Of a stretch of DNA of 60,409 bases, positions 45,841 through 55,768 are shown in pieces. The notes under the pieces are model-generated. The model had not been told where the DNA came from. It ran no database searches and saw only the letters and a program-made list of their open reading frames with translations. Source of the stretch: an uncultured Alphaproteobacteria bacterium (GTDB lineage Bacteria; Pseudomonadota; Alphaproteobacteria; HIMB59). The stretch lies in NCBI GenBank assembly GCA_902616855.1, contig CACMUL010000007.1, forward strand, positions 1-60,409, read 5' to 3'. Both the position numbers and the translations under genes were made by a program. Each line of letters starts with the position of its first letter. The stretch's first letter is position 1.

Positions 45841-46300
45841 TAATTACATTCTTCCTATTAATAGACTTAAAGTTTAAATTTTTTGGATTTTGCGACTCAT
45901 GTGGATGTTTAGCATCCTTATAGAGTTTTAAATTATTTTTCATAAGGTCCCTAAACAAAGGAGAATTAGGTAGCATTCCTTTTATGGCTTTTTTGATTAT
46001 ATCATCAGATTTATTATTTTCTTTAAGTTTGTAAGGTGTTGTTTCTTTAATACCGCCAGGGTGACCAGTGTGTTTGTAATATTTTTTGTCAGTGTTTTTA
46101 TTACCAGAAAATTTTACTTTATCTGTGTTAATAATAATCACACCATCTCCGACTGGCAAATTAGGAGAATATTGTGGTTTATTTTTACCTTTAAGAATTA
46201 AACTTACCCTTGATGCAAGCCTTCCAACAGAGATATCAGTGGCATCTAGCAAATGCCATACTTTTTGAATTTCAGATTTTTTTAAAGTAGTAGTCTTCAC
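45833..46300 (-). CDS. rplM: 50S ribosomal protein L13
   Basis: This is a 155-aa ribosomal protein, with [17 protein letters not shown] at the start, [18 protein letters not shown] and the core [16 protein letters not shown]. It is the first gene of the rplM-rpsI-orf73-hom-glpX-recJ chain. The promoter must lie within the 105-nt gap towards tRNA-Pro. Confidence 0.98.
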   Translation of the reverse strand: MKTTTLKKSEIQKVWHLLDATDISVGRLASRVSLILKGKNKPQYSPNLPVGDGVIIINTDKVKFSGNKNTDKKYYKHTGHPGGIKETTPYKLKENNKSDDIIKKAIKGMLPNSPLFRDLMKNNLKLYKDAKHPHESQNPKNLNFKSINRKNVINV

Positions 46301-46405
46301 GATAGGGGGAATATAAGTAAAATCATTAAAAAATCAAGGATTATAGATTAAATTTTCTACTTAAATTGATAATAAACAGATTTTTTAAACATTATTTTCA
46401 TTTTT

Positions 46406-46482
46406 TGGTCGGGGGTACTGGACTTGAAACAGTGACCTCACGCCCCCCAGACGCGCACTCTACCGGACTGAGCTAACCCCCG
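46406..46482 (-). tRNA. tRNA-Pro (anticodon GGG)
   Basis: On the minus strand it starts CGGGGGTTAGCTCAGTCCGG and folds as a cloverleaf. The acceptor stem CGGGGGT pairs with ACCCCCG, followed by A and an encoded CCA. The anticodon loop CTGGGGG lies between CGCGT and GCGTG, giving GGG. The T arm includes TTTCAAGTC. It begins 1 nt after the stop codon of the merR-like gene. Confidence 0.93.
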
Positions 46483-46483
46483 A

Positions 46484-46792
46484 TTATCTGGACTTTTTCA
46501 ATAGCCTTAATAAATCCCTCAAGTCCGAAAGGATATTATCATCTAGCGATTTCATTTTTAGCTTTGATTTTGATAAATAATCATTGACTCCATCAAGTGT
46601 TAATTTTTGAACATCAAGTAAGTATTTTATTTTTTTTAGAAGAAGTAAGTTCTCGTAATCATATAATCTATGTCCAGATTGAGTTCTGATAATTTTTAGT
46701 TTTTTTATTCTACTCTCCCAAAATCTGATTGTATGTTTCTGCTCTCCCACTAATTGAGATACATCATCAATATTGTAAAAATTTTTGTTCAT
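46484..46792 (-). CDS. MerR-family transcriptional regulator
   Basis: This 102-aa short MerR protein has the winged helix-turn-helix YNIDDVSQLVGEQKHTIRFWESRI, in two parts, then SGHRLYDYEN. It lacks a long effector domain. In alphaproteobacteria a gene like this regularly follows ihfA; its targets are unknown. It overlaps ihfA by 4 nt and is followed at 1 nt by tRNA-Pro. Confidence 0.9.
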   Translation of the reverse strand: MNKNFYNIDDVSQLVGEQKHTIRFWESRIKKLKIIRTQSGHRLYDYENLLLLKKIKYLLDVQKLTLDGVNDYLSKSKLKMKSLDDNILSDLRDLLRLLKKSR

Positions 46793-47064
46793 AATACTAA
46801 TTTATTTGATTTTTTAAAACTTATAACTTTTCTTGATTTTATTAAATGTTCCTCTTTAGTTTTTGGATTTCTGCCTATCCTTTCATTTTTTTTTTTTATT
46901 TTAAATGAACCAATATTACTTATCGATAAATCAGAAATAATCATTTCATTACTCCAAATTTCAAGAATTTTATCGATTTTTTCGTAAACTGAGGAGTGTG
47001 CTATACCAAATTCTAAAGATATTTGCTTAGCAATACTCTCTCTAGTAACTTTATTTTGAGACAT
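46789..47064 (-). CDS. ihfA: Integration host factor alpha-like protein
   Basis: This 91-aa DNA-bending protein of the HU/IHF family shows the DNA-binding arm IGRNPKTKEEH with the intercalating proline and the ISNIGSFKIKKKNER strand pair; RNPKT is the IHF form. It is expected to pair with an IhfB encoded elsewhere. It directly overlaps plsX (14 nt). Confidence 0.9.
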   Translation of the reverse strand: MSQNKVTRESIAKQISLEFGIAHSSVYEKIDKILEIWSNEMIISDLSISNIGSFKIKKKNERIGRNPKTKEEHLIKSRKVISFKKSNKLVL

Positions 47065-48055
47065 TTTTCTTTATTTCATTTAATAAATCATAGTCAATAC
47101 ATTTTACACCAAACTCAATAGCATTCGCGAAAGCATACGAGTCAGCATTCCCGTGACTTTTAATTACAATACCATTTACTCCAATAAACATTCCGCCATT
47201 GTAGTTTCTAGGGTCAATTAAATTTTTAAAATCTTTGAAATTTTTTTTTAAGAGTAAAGATAGTAATTTTGAGTAAAATGAGGAAGTTAGACTTTTCTTT
47301 AGAGACTCAGTAATAAATTTAGATACTCCTTCAGCTGTTTTGAGCGCAATATTTCCAGAAAATCCATCTGTGACAATAACATGATTATTTGTTGAGGTAA
47401 TCTCATCAGCTTCGATAAATCCTTGATAATTTATTCTTTTATCCCTCTTCATCAATTCATGTGTCTCTTGAATCAAATTATTACCTTTAAGTTCTTCTGA
47501 TCCAATATTTAAAAGTGCAACTCTGGTATTAATTTGTGGAAAGAGAACTTTGTAATAAGTAGTACCCATGACAGCAAAATCTAAAAGATTTTCTGAGTTA
47601 CACTCAGCATTTGCACCTAAATCCAAAAAACATACCGGATGTTTTTCTGAAGGAAAAAATGAGGCAATTGCAGGTCTTGTAATATTTTCAATGGTCCTGA
47701 GATATACAGTTGAGTAAGCCATCATTGCACCAGTGTTTCCTGCAGAAATAGTTATTTGATTTTTATTTTCTTTTAAATTTAAAATAGCATTTGACATAGA
47801 GCTATTTCGATTATCCTTTTTTAAAGCGTCGCTTGGTTTCATATCCGGAGAAATAAAATTTTCAGATTGTGTCCATTGAGAGTTATTAAATAGCTTTGAA
47901 AAAGACGATTTAAATTTCTCGTAAACATTTCTATCAGAATGTAAATTAAATTTAATAGAAGAATTTTTAGTTTGGGCTATTAATGCCCCTTCTAGAACTG
48001 AATTTGGGGCAAAGTCCCCTCCATGAAGGTCAAGGTTAATTATGTACTTACTCAT
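47051..48055 (-). CDS. plsX: Phosphate acyltransferase PlsX
   Basis: This 334-aa peripheral membrane enzyme turns acyl-ACP into acyl-phosphate for phospholipid synthesis. LDLHGGDFAPNSVLEGAL at the start, SAGNTGAMMAYST, VCFLDLGANAECN and VTDGFSGNIALKTAEG are all typical. fabH, which commonly follows plsX in alphaproteobacteria, is not here: the next gene is ihfA. The 5' end overlaps nothing except the unused leader of the divergent bamE-like gene. Confidence 0.96.
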   Translation of the reverse strand: MSKYIINLDLHGGDFAPNSVLEGALIAQTKNSSIKFNLHSDRNVYEKFKSSFSKLFNNSQWTQSENFISPDMKPSDALKKDNRNSSMSNAILNLKENKNQITISAGNTGAMMAYSTVYLRTIENITRPAIASFFPSEKHPVCFLDLGANAECNSENLLDFAVMGTTYYKVLFPQINTRVALLNIGSEELKGNNLIQETHELMKRDKRINYQGFIEADEITSTNNHVIVTDGFSGNIALKTAEGVSKFITESLKKSLTSSFYSKLLSLLLKKNFKDFKNLIDPRNYNGGMFIGVNGIVIKSHGNADSYAFANAIEFGVKCIDYDLLNEIKKNVSK

Positions 48056-48104
48056 AAATGTTTATTATTGCTTTAGGGAAACTTATACCTTATTTGTTTT
48101 TATT

Positions 48105-48437
48105 GTGAATATTTTAAAAATACATCTTATTTTAATGGCCTTATTAAGCTCAATAATTTTATTTTCTTGTTCTAAAGAGGTATATTTTTCTGGCATTTCA
48201 GAAAATAGTTTGAATGAAATTAGAGAAAATTATCAGAAAATTGATTATTCAAAAGAAGATGTGATAGAAATCATTGGACCTCCTTTAATAAAAGAAAACT
48301 CAGATAATTTGTGGATATATAGAATCGATAAAAAAACGGGAATTGTCGCTTTTAAACAAACGGTCTACAACAAGACCTTAAAATTTAAATTTGAGTATAA
48401 TATTTTAAGGTCAGTTGAAGAAATAATCTTAAATTAG
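48105..48437 (+). CDS. bamE: BamE/SmpA-like outer-membrane lipoprotein
   Basis: This is a 110-aa protein from a GTG start. The frame is open to 48042, but the start at 48105 gives a normal lipoprotein signal: NILKIH, a hydrophobic core, and the lipobox LFSC. The mature part has the BamE-like pattern [27 protein letters not shown], in two parts, and a beta-rich end. BamE helps the BAM complex insert outer-membrane proteins. Position next to plsX, divergent, is the usual alphaproteobacterial context. It overlaps the hppA end by 4 nt. Confidence 0.82.
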   Translation: MNILKIHLILMALLSSIILFSCSKEVYFSGISENSLNEIRENYQKIDYSKEDVIEIIGPPLIKENSDNLWIYRIDKKTGIVAFKQTVYNKTLKFKFEYNILRSVEEIILN

Positions 48438-50557
48438 ATAATATTTAAATGCACAACTATTGATAGCAAGAGGATTGATACTATATTTGTAATTTTTATC
48501 ATTGGGTTAACAGCTGGACCAGCGGTATCTTTATAAGGATCACCAACAGTATCACCAGTGACAGAAGCCTTATGAGTTTCACTACCCTTTCCTCCTAGAT
48601 TGCCATCTTCAATATATTTCTTTGCGTTATCCCAAGCACCACCACCAGCAGTCATTGATATAGCAACAAAGAAACCAGTAATTATAACTCCTATAAGAAG
48701 GGCACCTAATGCTTGAAAGGCAGTATTGACACTACCTGTAAGAGAATAAACTCCAAAGAAAATAATAACTGGCGAAAGTACGGGTAACAGAGAAGGGATA
48801 ATCATCTCTTTGATCGCTGCTTTTGTAAGTATATCAACACACTTACCATAGTCGGGTTTTTCTTTTCCAGACATTATGCCTTTTTTTTCTTTGAACTGTT
48901 GTCTAACCTCTAAAACAACTGAGCCCGCAGCTCTTCCTACTGCAGTCATACTTAAAGCACTAAATAAAAAAGGTAATAATCCACCTAAAAGCAATCCTAT
49001 TATCACATAAGGTTCTGATAAATCAAAAGATACATTAAAAGCATTGTTTCCAGTTTCTTGATTGAAGTATTTTAAGTCTTCAGTATAGGCAGCAAATAAA
49101 ACTAATGCACCTAATCCAGCCGAACCAATAGCATACCCTTTGGTAACAGCTTTTGTAGTATTTCCAACTGCATCTAGGGCATCTGTTCTTTCTCTGACTC
49201 TCTTATTCAAACCTGACATTTCAGCTATCCCGCCTGCATTATCTGTAACGGGTCCGTATGCATCCAAAGCAACCACCATCCCGGCAAGAGCCAACATTGA
49301 AGTAACTGCGATTGCGATACCAAAAAGTCCAGCAGTTGAAAAGGTTAGACCTATTCCAGCACAAATAATCAGAACAGGTATTGCTGTTGACTCCATCCCC
49401 ATTGCTAGTCCTTGAATAATATTAGTTGCATGACCAGTTTGAGATGCTTCAGCAACACTTTTCACAGGTCTATACTCAGTACTAGTGTAATATTCTGTAA
49501 TAAAAACAAGTGCCAAAGTAATTACTAGTCCGTAAACCGCACAAAGAAATAAATCCATGCCGTTGTACCATTTATTTCCTAATTGGAAAAATTGATCAAA
49601 TCCAATTGAATATTGAGTTATAAGTGCAAATAAAATTACAGAAATAAATAATGTCATGAAAAAGCCTTTGTACAGTGCTCCCATAATTGAGGATTTTGGA
49701 GTAGATATTGATACAAACTTTGAACCAATAATAGATGCTAATATACTAGAGCCTGCGATTAATAACGGATAAATAGTTAGTTCACTAACAGTTCCTTGAA
49801 AAATAATAGCTAGAACCATTGTTGCTACAATTGAAACAACATAAGTTTCGAATAAGTCTGCTGCCATACCTGCACAGTCTCCAACGTTGTCTCCTACGTT
49901 ATCTGCTATCACAGCTGGATTTCTTGGGTCGTCCTCAGGTATATTTTTTTCTACTTTTCCAACAAGATCAGCCCCAACATCTGCTCCTTTTGTAAAAATT
50001 CCCCCACCCAATCTTGCAAATATGGAGATTAATGAAGATCCAAAACCGAGAGCTACTAACGGTTCAATAAGCTCTCTTCCTGTTCTTTCAAATCCAAAAT
50101 ATAGTATCATAAAATACCCTGCTATACCTGCTAAAGCCAAACCAACAACCAACAATCCTGTGACTGCCCCAGCGTTGAAAGCAACATAAAGACCTTTTTT
50201 TAAAGAGGAACTTGCAGCTTGAGCTGTTATAACATTTGCTCTTACTGAGACGTTCATGCCGATATAACCAGCAAGGCCTGATAAAACAGCACCAATAAGA
50301 AACCCTACAGGTACATCGTAGATGTGTTTAAACGGTATTAAAAAGAATGCTAAGAATATTGCAATACCAACAATTGAAATGGTTGTGTATTGACGGTTAA
50401 GGTAAGCTTTAGCTCCTTCTTGAATAGCACCAGAAATTGTTATCATTCTCTTAGTACCTTTAGGTAAACTTAAAATTTTATTAGTTGTGAATATTCCGAA
50501 AGCAATCGCTGCTATTGCAGCAAATATTACTATTTGCAAGAACTGTATTTGAGACAT
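48434..50557 (-). CDS. hppA: Proton-translocating membrane pyrophosphatase, K+-independent type
   Basis: This 707-aa membrane pyrophosphatase with about 16 helices pumps H+ by splitting pyrophosphate. The substrate loop is [20 protein letters not shown] followed by [25 protein letters not shown]. The motif [16 protein letters not shown] has Lys after GNTT, the mark of K+-independent H+-pumping enzymes (the K+-dependent ones have Ala). It ends a long rsh-to-hppA gene run and lies 31 nt after nusB. Confidence 0.97.
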   Translation of the reverse strand: MSQIQFLQIVIFAAIAAIAFGIFTTNKILSLPKGTKRMITISGAIQEGAKAYLNRQYTTISIVGIAIFLAFFLIPFKHIYDVPVGFLIGAVLSGLAGYIGMNVSVRANVITAQAASSSLKKGLYVAFNAGAVTGLLVVGLALAGIAGYFMILYFGFERTGRELIEPLVALGFGSSLISIFARLGGGIFTKGADVGADLVGKVEKNIPEDDPRNPAVIADNVGDNVGDCAGMAADLFETYVVSIVATMVLAIIFQGTVSELTIYPLLIAGSSILASIIGSKFVSISTPKSSIMGALYKGFFMTLFISVILFALITQYSIGFDQFFQLGNKWYNGMDLFLCAVYGLVITLALVFITEYYTSTEYRPVKSVAEASQTGHATNIIQGLAMGMESTAIPVLIICAGIGLTFSTAGLFGIAIAVTSMLALAGMVVALDAYGPVTDNAGGIAEMSGLNKRVRERTDALDAVGNTTKAVTKGYAIGSAGLGALVLFAAYTEDLKYFNQETGNNAFNVSFDLSEPYVIIGLLLGGLLPFLFSALSMTAVGRAAGSVVLEVRQQFKEKKGIMSGKEKPDYGKCVDILTKAAIKEMIIPSLLPVLSPVIIFFGVYSLTGSVNTAFQALGALLIGVIITGFFVAISMTAGGGAWDNAKKYIEDGNLGGKGSETHKASVTGDTVGDPYKDTAGPAVNPMIKITNIVSILLLSIVVHLNII

Positions 50558-50588
50558 GGTAAGTTGTTAATCTATTTTAATTTTATTT

Positions 50589-50975
50589 TCAAGGTGCTTT
50601 TTTAGAGGCATCATCTAACAAATAATTGAAGTATTTTACCTCCTCTTGGGTAAGAAAATCCTTGGAAAGCTTGATATATTCGCTCATTAATATCTTTTTT
50701 TTCTTCTTATTTAAAAGATATTCAGAGCAAAAGGCATAAAGAAGGAAAAGAGTAATTTTATTAGTTTTTTCAATAATTTTAGAATCTGTTAGTCCTTTGA
50801 TTTTTTCAAGATTAGAATTAAAACTATCATTTAATAAGTGTAATTTTTTTTTGTTAAAAGGCCTTTTTTTTATGTTTTGTTTTATAAATTCATCTAAATC
50901 AAAGTCAGTTGAATAATTTCTTTGAAATATAAACTGAAAGAAAAATAATCTCGTATTTTTATTTAAATTAAGCAT
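50589..50975 (-). CDS. nusB: Transcription antitermination factor NusB
   Basis: This 128-aa small helical protein in the NusB position after ribH shows the family pattern FFFQFIFQRNYSTDFDLDEF near the start (in two parts) and EKTNKITLFLLYAFCSEYLL in the middle. The sequence is diverged, with very many Lys and Ile, so the call relies partly on order. NusB works with NusE in rRNA antitermination. It overlaps ribH by 13 nt. Confidence 0.8.
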   Translation of the reverse strand: MLNLNKNTRLFFFQFIFQRNYSTDFDLDEFIKQNIKKRPFNKKKLHLLNDSFNSNLEKIKGLTDSKIIEKTNKITLFLLYAFCSEYLLNKKKKKILMSEYIKLSKDFLTQEEVKYFNYLLDDASKKAP

Positions 50976-51379
50976 TTAATCATTTTAACCATAGCATTAG
51001 CAGCTTCAGCTCCTTTATTTTTTGAGTTAGATCTTTTTATTGCTTGAGACTTGCTATAGGCATTTATTATGCCATTTGATATAAGGGTATTTTTATTTTG
51101 ATTTACGATATCTAAAAGTGCTTTTCCAACAGAGTCAGATATAACTTCAAAATGATATGTTTCACCCTTAATAACACAACCTAGGGCAATAAATAAATTG
51201 TAATTATTTGTTTTAATTTTCCATTTTATCATTTGGGGAATCTCATAAACACCAGGAACAGTTAAAATTTCATATTTAAGTTTATTATGATCTAAAATCT
51301 CAATACAGGATTGTGTTAATGGATCAGTTATTTCTTGGTAATAATTAGCAACAATTATTTTAATTTTTAATTTTTTCAT
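50963..51379 (-). CDS. ribH: 6,7-Dimethyl-8-ribityllumazine synthase
   Basis: This 138-aa enzyme condenses the pyrimidinedione with the butanone phosphate made by RibB. The patterns VPGVYEIPQMIKW, ALGCVIKGETYHFEVI and the C-terminal AAEAANAMVKM are typical, including the His in THYE-like TYHFE. It overlaps ribBA by 4 nt (ATGA). Confidence 0.95.
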   Translation of the reverse strand: MKKLKIKIIVANYYQEITDPLTQSCIEILDHNKLKYEILTVPGVYEIPQMIKWKIKTNNYNLFIALGCVIKGETYHFEVISDSVGKALLDIVNQNKNTLISNGIINAYSKSQAIKRSNSKNKGAEAANAMVKMIKCLI

Positions 51380-52449
51380 AGGCTCTCTATTTTATTTACG
51401 CTTAATCCATAAATACCGAGGTCTAAATCCTCACCTAGCGAATTAGATAATACAGAGATATTATTAATAGAGAAATTTTTAAGAATTTGGGCTCCTAGAC
51501 CATAATATTTTACCTTTTCATCATTTGATAACTTTCCTAGATCACCCAATATAGGATTGTTGATTAATACTATAATTCCAGATCCATGAGATTTTATTTT
51601 TTCGATTGAAGCATGTAAGTCTTTTGTTTTAGGATTATTAAAATTCATAATTATATCATCAAAACCCTGTACAGGATGAACTCTTGTCATTACGCTTTCT
51701 TGTTTGGATAAATCTCCTAAGTGTAATGTTGCATGATGTAATCCATCAATAGTGTTTTCAAAAACATTAAATTCAAAGATATCAGAATAAATATTTTTAA
51801 TCTGGTGTTGCTTTTCAGGAATTTTTTTTATGAGTAAATCATTTTTAATTCTATAAGCGATAAGGTCTTGAATTGTACCTATGTTTAAAGAATGTTTTTT
51901 TGCATAAGGTATCAGATCTGGAACCCTAGCCATAGTACCATTATCATTCATAATTTCACAAATTACTGCAGAGTCATTCAATCCAGCTAGTCTTGATATG
52001 TCTACAGCCGCCTCAGTATGCCCTGCTCTAGTTAAAACTCCACCATCCCAAGCAATTAGAGGAAATACGTGACCAGGGCTAACAATATCACCCAATTTAT
52101 AATTTGGATTTATGGCAGCTTTCACTGTTTCTGCTCTATCAAATGCTGAAATGCCTGTGGTTATATTAGTGCTCGACTCTATTGAGACAGTAAAAGCTGT
52201 AGTCTTTTTTTTCCAATTATCAGGATTCATCAATGGAAGCTTTAATTCTTCTGCTCTAGTCTCAGAAATAGATAAACAAATTAAACCTCTTCCATAAGTC
52301 GCCATAAAATTAATGTGTTCTGGCTTACACAGAGATGCAGGTATAATTAAATCACCCTCATTCTCTCTATCCTCGCTATCAACTAAGATATACATCTTAC
52401 CATTACGGGCATCGTTAATAATATTTTCAATATTTGTAAAATCTGACAT
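51376..52449 (-). CDS. ribB: RibB (DHBP synthase) fused to a degenerate GTP cyclohydrolase II domain
   Basis: This is a 357-aa two-domain protein. The N-terminal half (about 1-205) is a complete 3,4-dihydroxy-2-butanone 4-phosphate synthase: DSEDRENEGDLIIPA, TAFTVSIES and RAGHTEAAVDISRLAG. The C-terminal half has the GTP cyclohydrolase II layout (VMTRVHPVQGFDD, YYGLGAQIL) but contains no cysteine at all, so the zinc site of RibA is gone. The first activity is therefore likely and the second is probably lost, as seen in other alphaproteobacterial RibBA proteins. Confidence 0.94.
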   Translation of the reverse strand: MSDFTNIENIINDARNGKMYILVDSEDRENEGDLIIPASLCKPEHINFMATYGRGLICLSISETRAEELKLPLMNPDNWKKKTTAFTVSIESSTNITTGISAFDRAETVKAAINPNYKLGDIVSPGHVFPLIAWDGGVLTRAGHTEAAVDISRLAGLNDSAVICEIMNDNGTMARVPDLIPYAKKHSLNIGTIQDLIAYRIKNDLLIKKIPEKQHQIKNIYSDIFEFNVFENTIDGLHHATLHLGDLSKQESVMTRVHPVQGFDDIIMNFNNPKTKDLHASIEKIKSHGSGIIVLINNPILGDLGKLSNDEKVKYYGLGAQILKNFSINNISVLSNSLGEDLDLGIYGLSVNKIESL

Positions 52450-52461
52450 TAATTTAATAAC

Positions 52462-53040
52462 CTATGATTTTGAGGAGTGAGCGTATCTTGCTAGCATATC
52501 GACTTCAAGATTTAAAATTTCATTTTTTTTATATGTATGAATATCAGTATATTTGTATGTATGAGGTATGATCATACAATGACATTTATTTGACTTAACT
52601 TCATTTATTGTAAGTGAAATACCATTTAGAGAAATAGAACCTTTTTGTACAATAAATTTTTTAAGATTTTTTGGGAACTTAAAAGATAAAAACCAACTAC
52701 TGCCAACTTTATATAATTCTTCAACTGAACAAGTGGTATCAATGTGACCAAAAACAAAATGACCAGAGATTTCATCACCAACTTTTAAAGATTTTTCTAA
52801 GTTTAATTTTTTTCCAACTTTCCAATATTTAGCATTAGTTTTATTCATAGTTTCATATGAAATATCAGCTTTAAAGGTATTTTTATTTTTTGATGTTACT
52901 GTTAAACAAATACCAGAACAACATATCGAAGAACCTAACTTATATCCTTTTAAAGAAGAATGAATTTCAACTACCAAAGATTTTTCCTCTCTGGATAGTT
53001 TTTTAATTTTACCTTGAGATTGAATTATTCCACTAAACAT
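52462..53040 (-). CDS. ribE: Riboflavin synthase alpha chain
   Basis: This 192-aa enzyme dismutates two lumazines to riboflavin. It has two lumazine-binding repeats. The N-terminus is MFSGIIQSQGKIK, the first repeat ends near GSSICCSGICLTVT, and the second includes GDEISGHFVFGHIDTTC and SISLNGISLTINEV. It overlaps ribD by 1 nt. Confidence 0.96.
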   Translation of the reverse strand: MFSGIIQSQGKIKKLSREEKSLVVEIHSSLKGYKLGSSICCSGICLTVTSKNKNTFKADISYETMNKTNAKYWKVGKKLNLEKSLKVGDEISGHFVFGHIDTTCSVEELYKVGSSWFLSFKFPKNLKKFIVQKGSISLNGISLTINEVKSNKCHCMIIPHTYKYTDIHTYKKNEILNLEVDMLARYAHSSKS

Positions 53041-54029
53041 TAATTTACAAATTTATAAATTGTATCCTGTCCATATTGAAAAGAGGATTTTAATTTAAAA
53101 TTATTTTTTAACGATTTCATTGATAAAAAGTATTTTTTGCTAGAATTTTTTATAATCATATTTGATTGGCAGACTATAATCTCATCAAACAAATTACAAT
53201 TAAGAAAATATTTAAAAGTGCTAATTCCGCCTTCAATTAGAATAGATTGAACTTGTAAATTTCTAAATAAAGAAAAATTATTATTTAATAATTTTTTGTA
53301 ATCAACTTTAAGTGACAAGTAATTTTTAATTTTATTTTTTTTATTTGAGAAAATGATTTTTTGTATGTTTTTTTCAACCCCCTGTAATCTACAAGTTAAT
53401 TTTGGTTTATCATCCAACAATGTGTTCATGCCGACAGCTATAGCATCGTGTGATAATCTCATCCGATGCATAAAATATTGAGTTTGTTCGGAGGTAATAT
53501 TATTCATTGTTGGGCTTTTACTAAAACCATTTTTGGAGATAGCAATTTTGAGAGTAATAAAAGGCCTATTTAATGTTTGGTGAGTGTAAAAATATTTATT
53601 AATTTTTTGAAATTTATCTAAAGATTTTGAAGAATGAATTACTTTGATATTTTGCTGCTTTAAAAATTTGATCCCCTTTCCTTTTATATTTGGGTTTGGA
53701 TCTAATGAACTTATAAAAACTTTTTTTATTCCAGCATTGGCAATTGCTTTTGCGCAACAGCTATTATTTTTAAAACAAGGTTCTAAACTAATATACATAA
53801 CGGTTTTATTATTTATTTTGATCTGAGGTAATTTATTTAAGGCGTTAATTTCTGCATGAGGTCTGCCATTTTTTGATGTTAAACCATAACTTAGGACAAT
53901 TCCTTTTGGAGATTTAGAGTAGTCAACAATCAGACATGCTACTGAAGGGTTTTTCCCAGTTAATCCAATATTTTTTATTGATAAATTATTTACACTTTGT
54001 AAATAATTTTGATGAGTTGCACTTAACAA
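53040..54029 (-). CDS. ribD: Bifunctional riboflavin deaminase-reductase
   Basis: This is a 329-aa protein with an N-terminal zinc deaminase domain (GRPHAEINAL, SLEPCFKNNSCCAKAI) and a C-terminal NADPH reductase domain (LKIAISKNGF, DAIAVGMNTLLDDKPKLTCR, SILIEGG). It carries out steps two and three of riboflavin synthesis. The zinc segment has a compact form (PCFKNNSCC) in place of the usual PCxHxGxTPPC. It lies 3 nt after nrdR. Confidence 0.93.
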   Translation of the reverse strand: MLSATHQNYLQSVNNLSIKNIGLTGKNPSVACLIVDYSKSPKGIVLSYGLTSKNGRPHAEINALNKLPQIKINNKTVMYISLEPCFKNNSCCAKAIANAGIKKVFISSLDPNPNIKGKGIKFLKQQNIKVIHSSKSLDKFQKINKYFYTHQTLNRPFITLKIAISKNGFSKSPTMNNITSEQTQYFMHRMRLSHDAIAVGMNTLLDDKPKLTCRLQGVEKNIQKIIFSNKKNKIKNYLSLKVDYKKLLNNNFSLFRNLQVQSILIEGGISTFKYFLNCNLFDEIIVCQSNMIIKNSSKKYFLSMKSLKNNFKLKSSFQYGQDTIYKFVN

Positions 54030-54032
54030 ATC

Positions 54033-54488
54033 TTATTTTTTATCTATTTTTTCTAAGAATTGCTCAAAATCTTTAGTTTCTCTAAAATCTCTATAAACAG
54101 AAGCAAATCTCACATAGCCAACTTTATCCAATGAATATAATCCTTGCATAACCATTTCGCCAATTGTGTTAGTGCTGACTTCATTTTCACCCATACCTTC
54201 AAGGTCTCTGACTATCTTTGAAATTAATTTTTCTTTTGTATCAATATCTACTGGTCTTTTTCTTAATGCCAATTCAACAGATTTGGCAATTTTATCTCTA
54301 TCAAACATGGATTTTTCACCATTTTTTTTGACTACTAAGAATTCTCTAAATTGTACTCTTTCAAATGTAGTGAACCTCTCTTTTCTCTCACATCCACAAA
54401 GACGTCTTCTTCTAATAACACCACCGTCTTCTGTAGGTCTAGAGTCTAAGACAGATGTTTCCTTCTCCTTACAAAAGGGACACTTCAT
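54033..54488 (-). CDS. nrdR: Transcriptional repressor NrdR with an unusual zinc ribbon
   Basis: This 151-aa repressor of ribonucleotide reductase genes has a zinc ribbon and an ATP-cone. It starts [18 protein letters not shown], then [20 protein letters not shown]. The usual second pair is CxxC (for example RRRRxCxxCxxRFTT); here it is CGC followed by ERKER, giving CxC spacing and one extra residue before FTT. The ATP-cone ([18 protein letters not shown] onwards) looks normal. It sits in the usual glyA-nrdR-ribD order. Confidence 0.94.
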   Translation of the reverse strand: MKCPFCKEKETSVLDSRPTEDGGVIRRRRLCGCERKERFTTFERVQFREFLVVKKNGEKSMFDRDKIAKSVELALRKRPVDIDTKEKLISKIVRDLEGMGENEVSTNTIGEMVMQGLYSLDKVGYVRFASVYRDFRETKDFEQFLEKIDKK

Positions 54489-54490
54489 AT

Positions 54491-55768
54491 TTATTTATAG
54501 ATTGGAAAATTAGAGCAGAGCTCGGTAACATCTTTGAGAATAGAGCTTTCGGTCATCGAGATATCTGCATTAGATGAAGATAGTGCATTTACGATTGTTG
54601 AGATTTTTTCACCAATAAATTTAAACTCTTCCTCTTTGAAGCCCCTTGTAGTAGCAGCTGGTGATCCTAATCTTATACCTGAAGTAATTGTTGGAGGGTT
54701 TGGATCATTAGCAACACCATTTTTATTACAAGTCATTCCAGCTCTCTCTAAACTCTCTTCTGCATCTTTACCCGTTACATTTTTTGATCTTAAATCTACT
54801 AAAACCATGTGAGAGTCTGTTCCACCGGTGACAATATCTATTCCGTTTGACATGAGAACTTCTCCAAGAATTGATGCATTCTTTTTTACTTGTTGAATGT
54901 ATGTTTTAAACTCTGGTTGAAGAGCTTCACCAAAAGCAACGGCTTTAGCAGCAATCACATGCATAAGAGGTCCACCTTGCAAACCAGGAAAAACAGAACT
55001 ATTAAATTTCTTTCCAAGGTCTAAATCATTTGAAAGTATCATACCCCCTCTTGGGCCTCTAATAGTCTTGTGAGTTGTAGATGTAACCACATGTGCGTGT
55101 GGCAATGGATCCGGGTATTCTTTGGCAGCAACTAAACCTGAATAGTGTGCCATATCAACTAGTAAATAAGCATCAATCTTATCTGCTATCTCTCTAAATT
55201 TTTCAAAATCGATATTTCTTGGATAAGCTGAACCACCAGCAATAATCAAGGTCGGTTTATGTTCAATAGCTAATCTTTCAACTTCGTCATAATCTATTAA
55301 AGAAGTTTCTGGATTTATGCCATACTGAATAGCGTTAAAATATTTTCCAGATTGATTTGGTCTCGAGCCATGTGTTAAGTGACCACCAGCATCTAAAGAC
55401 ATTCCTAAAATAGTGTCACCTGGTTTAATCAGTGCTAAAAATACAGCTTGATTAGCTTGTGCGCCTGAGTGAGGTTGAACATTAGCATAACTGCAACCAT
55501 ACAATTGTTTCAAACGGTCAATTGCTAAATTTTCAGCTATATCTACGAATTCACAACCACCATAGTATCTTTTAGCACTATAACCCTCAGCATATTTATT
55601 AGTCATAATGGAGCCTTGTGCTTCAAGCACAGCTTTAGAGACGATATTTTCAGAAGCGATTAATTCGATTTGGTTCTGTTGCCTTGAAAGTTCTTGTGAA
55701 ATACTTTGATATAAATCTTTATCTGCATGTTCTAGATTACTAGAAAAAAAATTCTCACTAAGTGTCAT
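54491..55768 (-). CDS. glyA: Serine hydroxymethyltransferase
   Basis: This 425-aa PLP enzyme turns serine and THF into glycine and 5,10-methylene-THF. It shows [20 protein letters not shown], the PLP lysine in [15 protein letters not shown] and [12 protein letters not shown]. Length is normal. It links with the C1 genes elsewhere in the window. It overlaps rpiB by 4 nt (ATGA). Confidence 0.98.
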   Translation of the reverse strand: MTLSENFFSSNLEHADKDLYQSISQELSRQQNQIELIASENIVSKAVLEAQGSIMTNKYAEGYSAKRYYGGCEFVDIAENLAIDRLKQLYGCSYANVQPHSGAQANQAVFLALIKPGDTILGMSLDAGGHLTHGSRPNQSGKYFNAIQYGINPETSLIDYDEVERLAIEHKPTLIIAGGSAYPRNIDFEKFREIADKIDAYLLVDMAHYSGLVAAKEYPDPLPHAHVVTSTTHKTIRGPRGGMILSNDLDLGKKFNSSVFPGLQGGPLMHVIAAKAVAFGEALQPEFKTYIQQVKKNASILGEVLMSNGIDIVTGGTDSHMVLVDLRSKNVTGKDAEESLERAGMTCNKNGVANDPNPPTITSGIRLGSPAATTRGFKEEEFKFIGEKISTIVNALSSSNADISMTESSILKDVTELCSNFPIYK

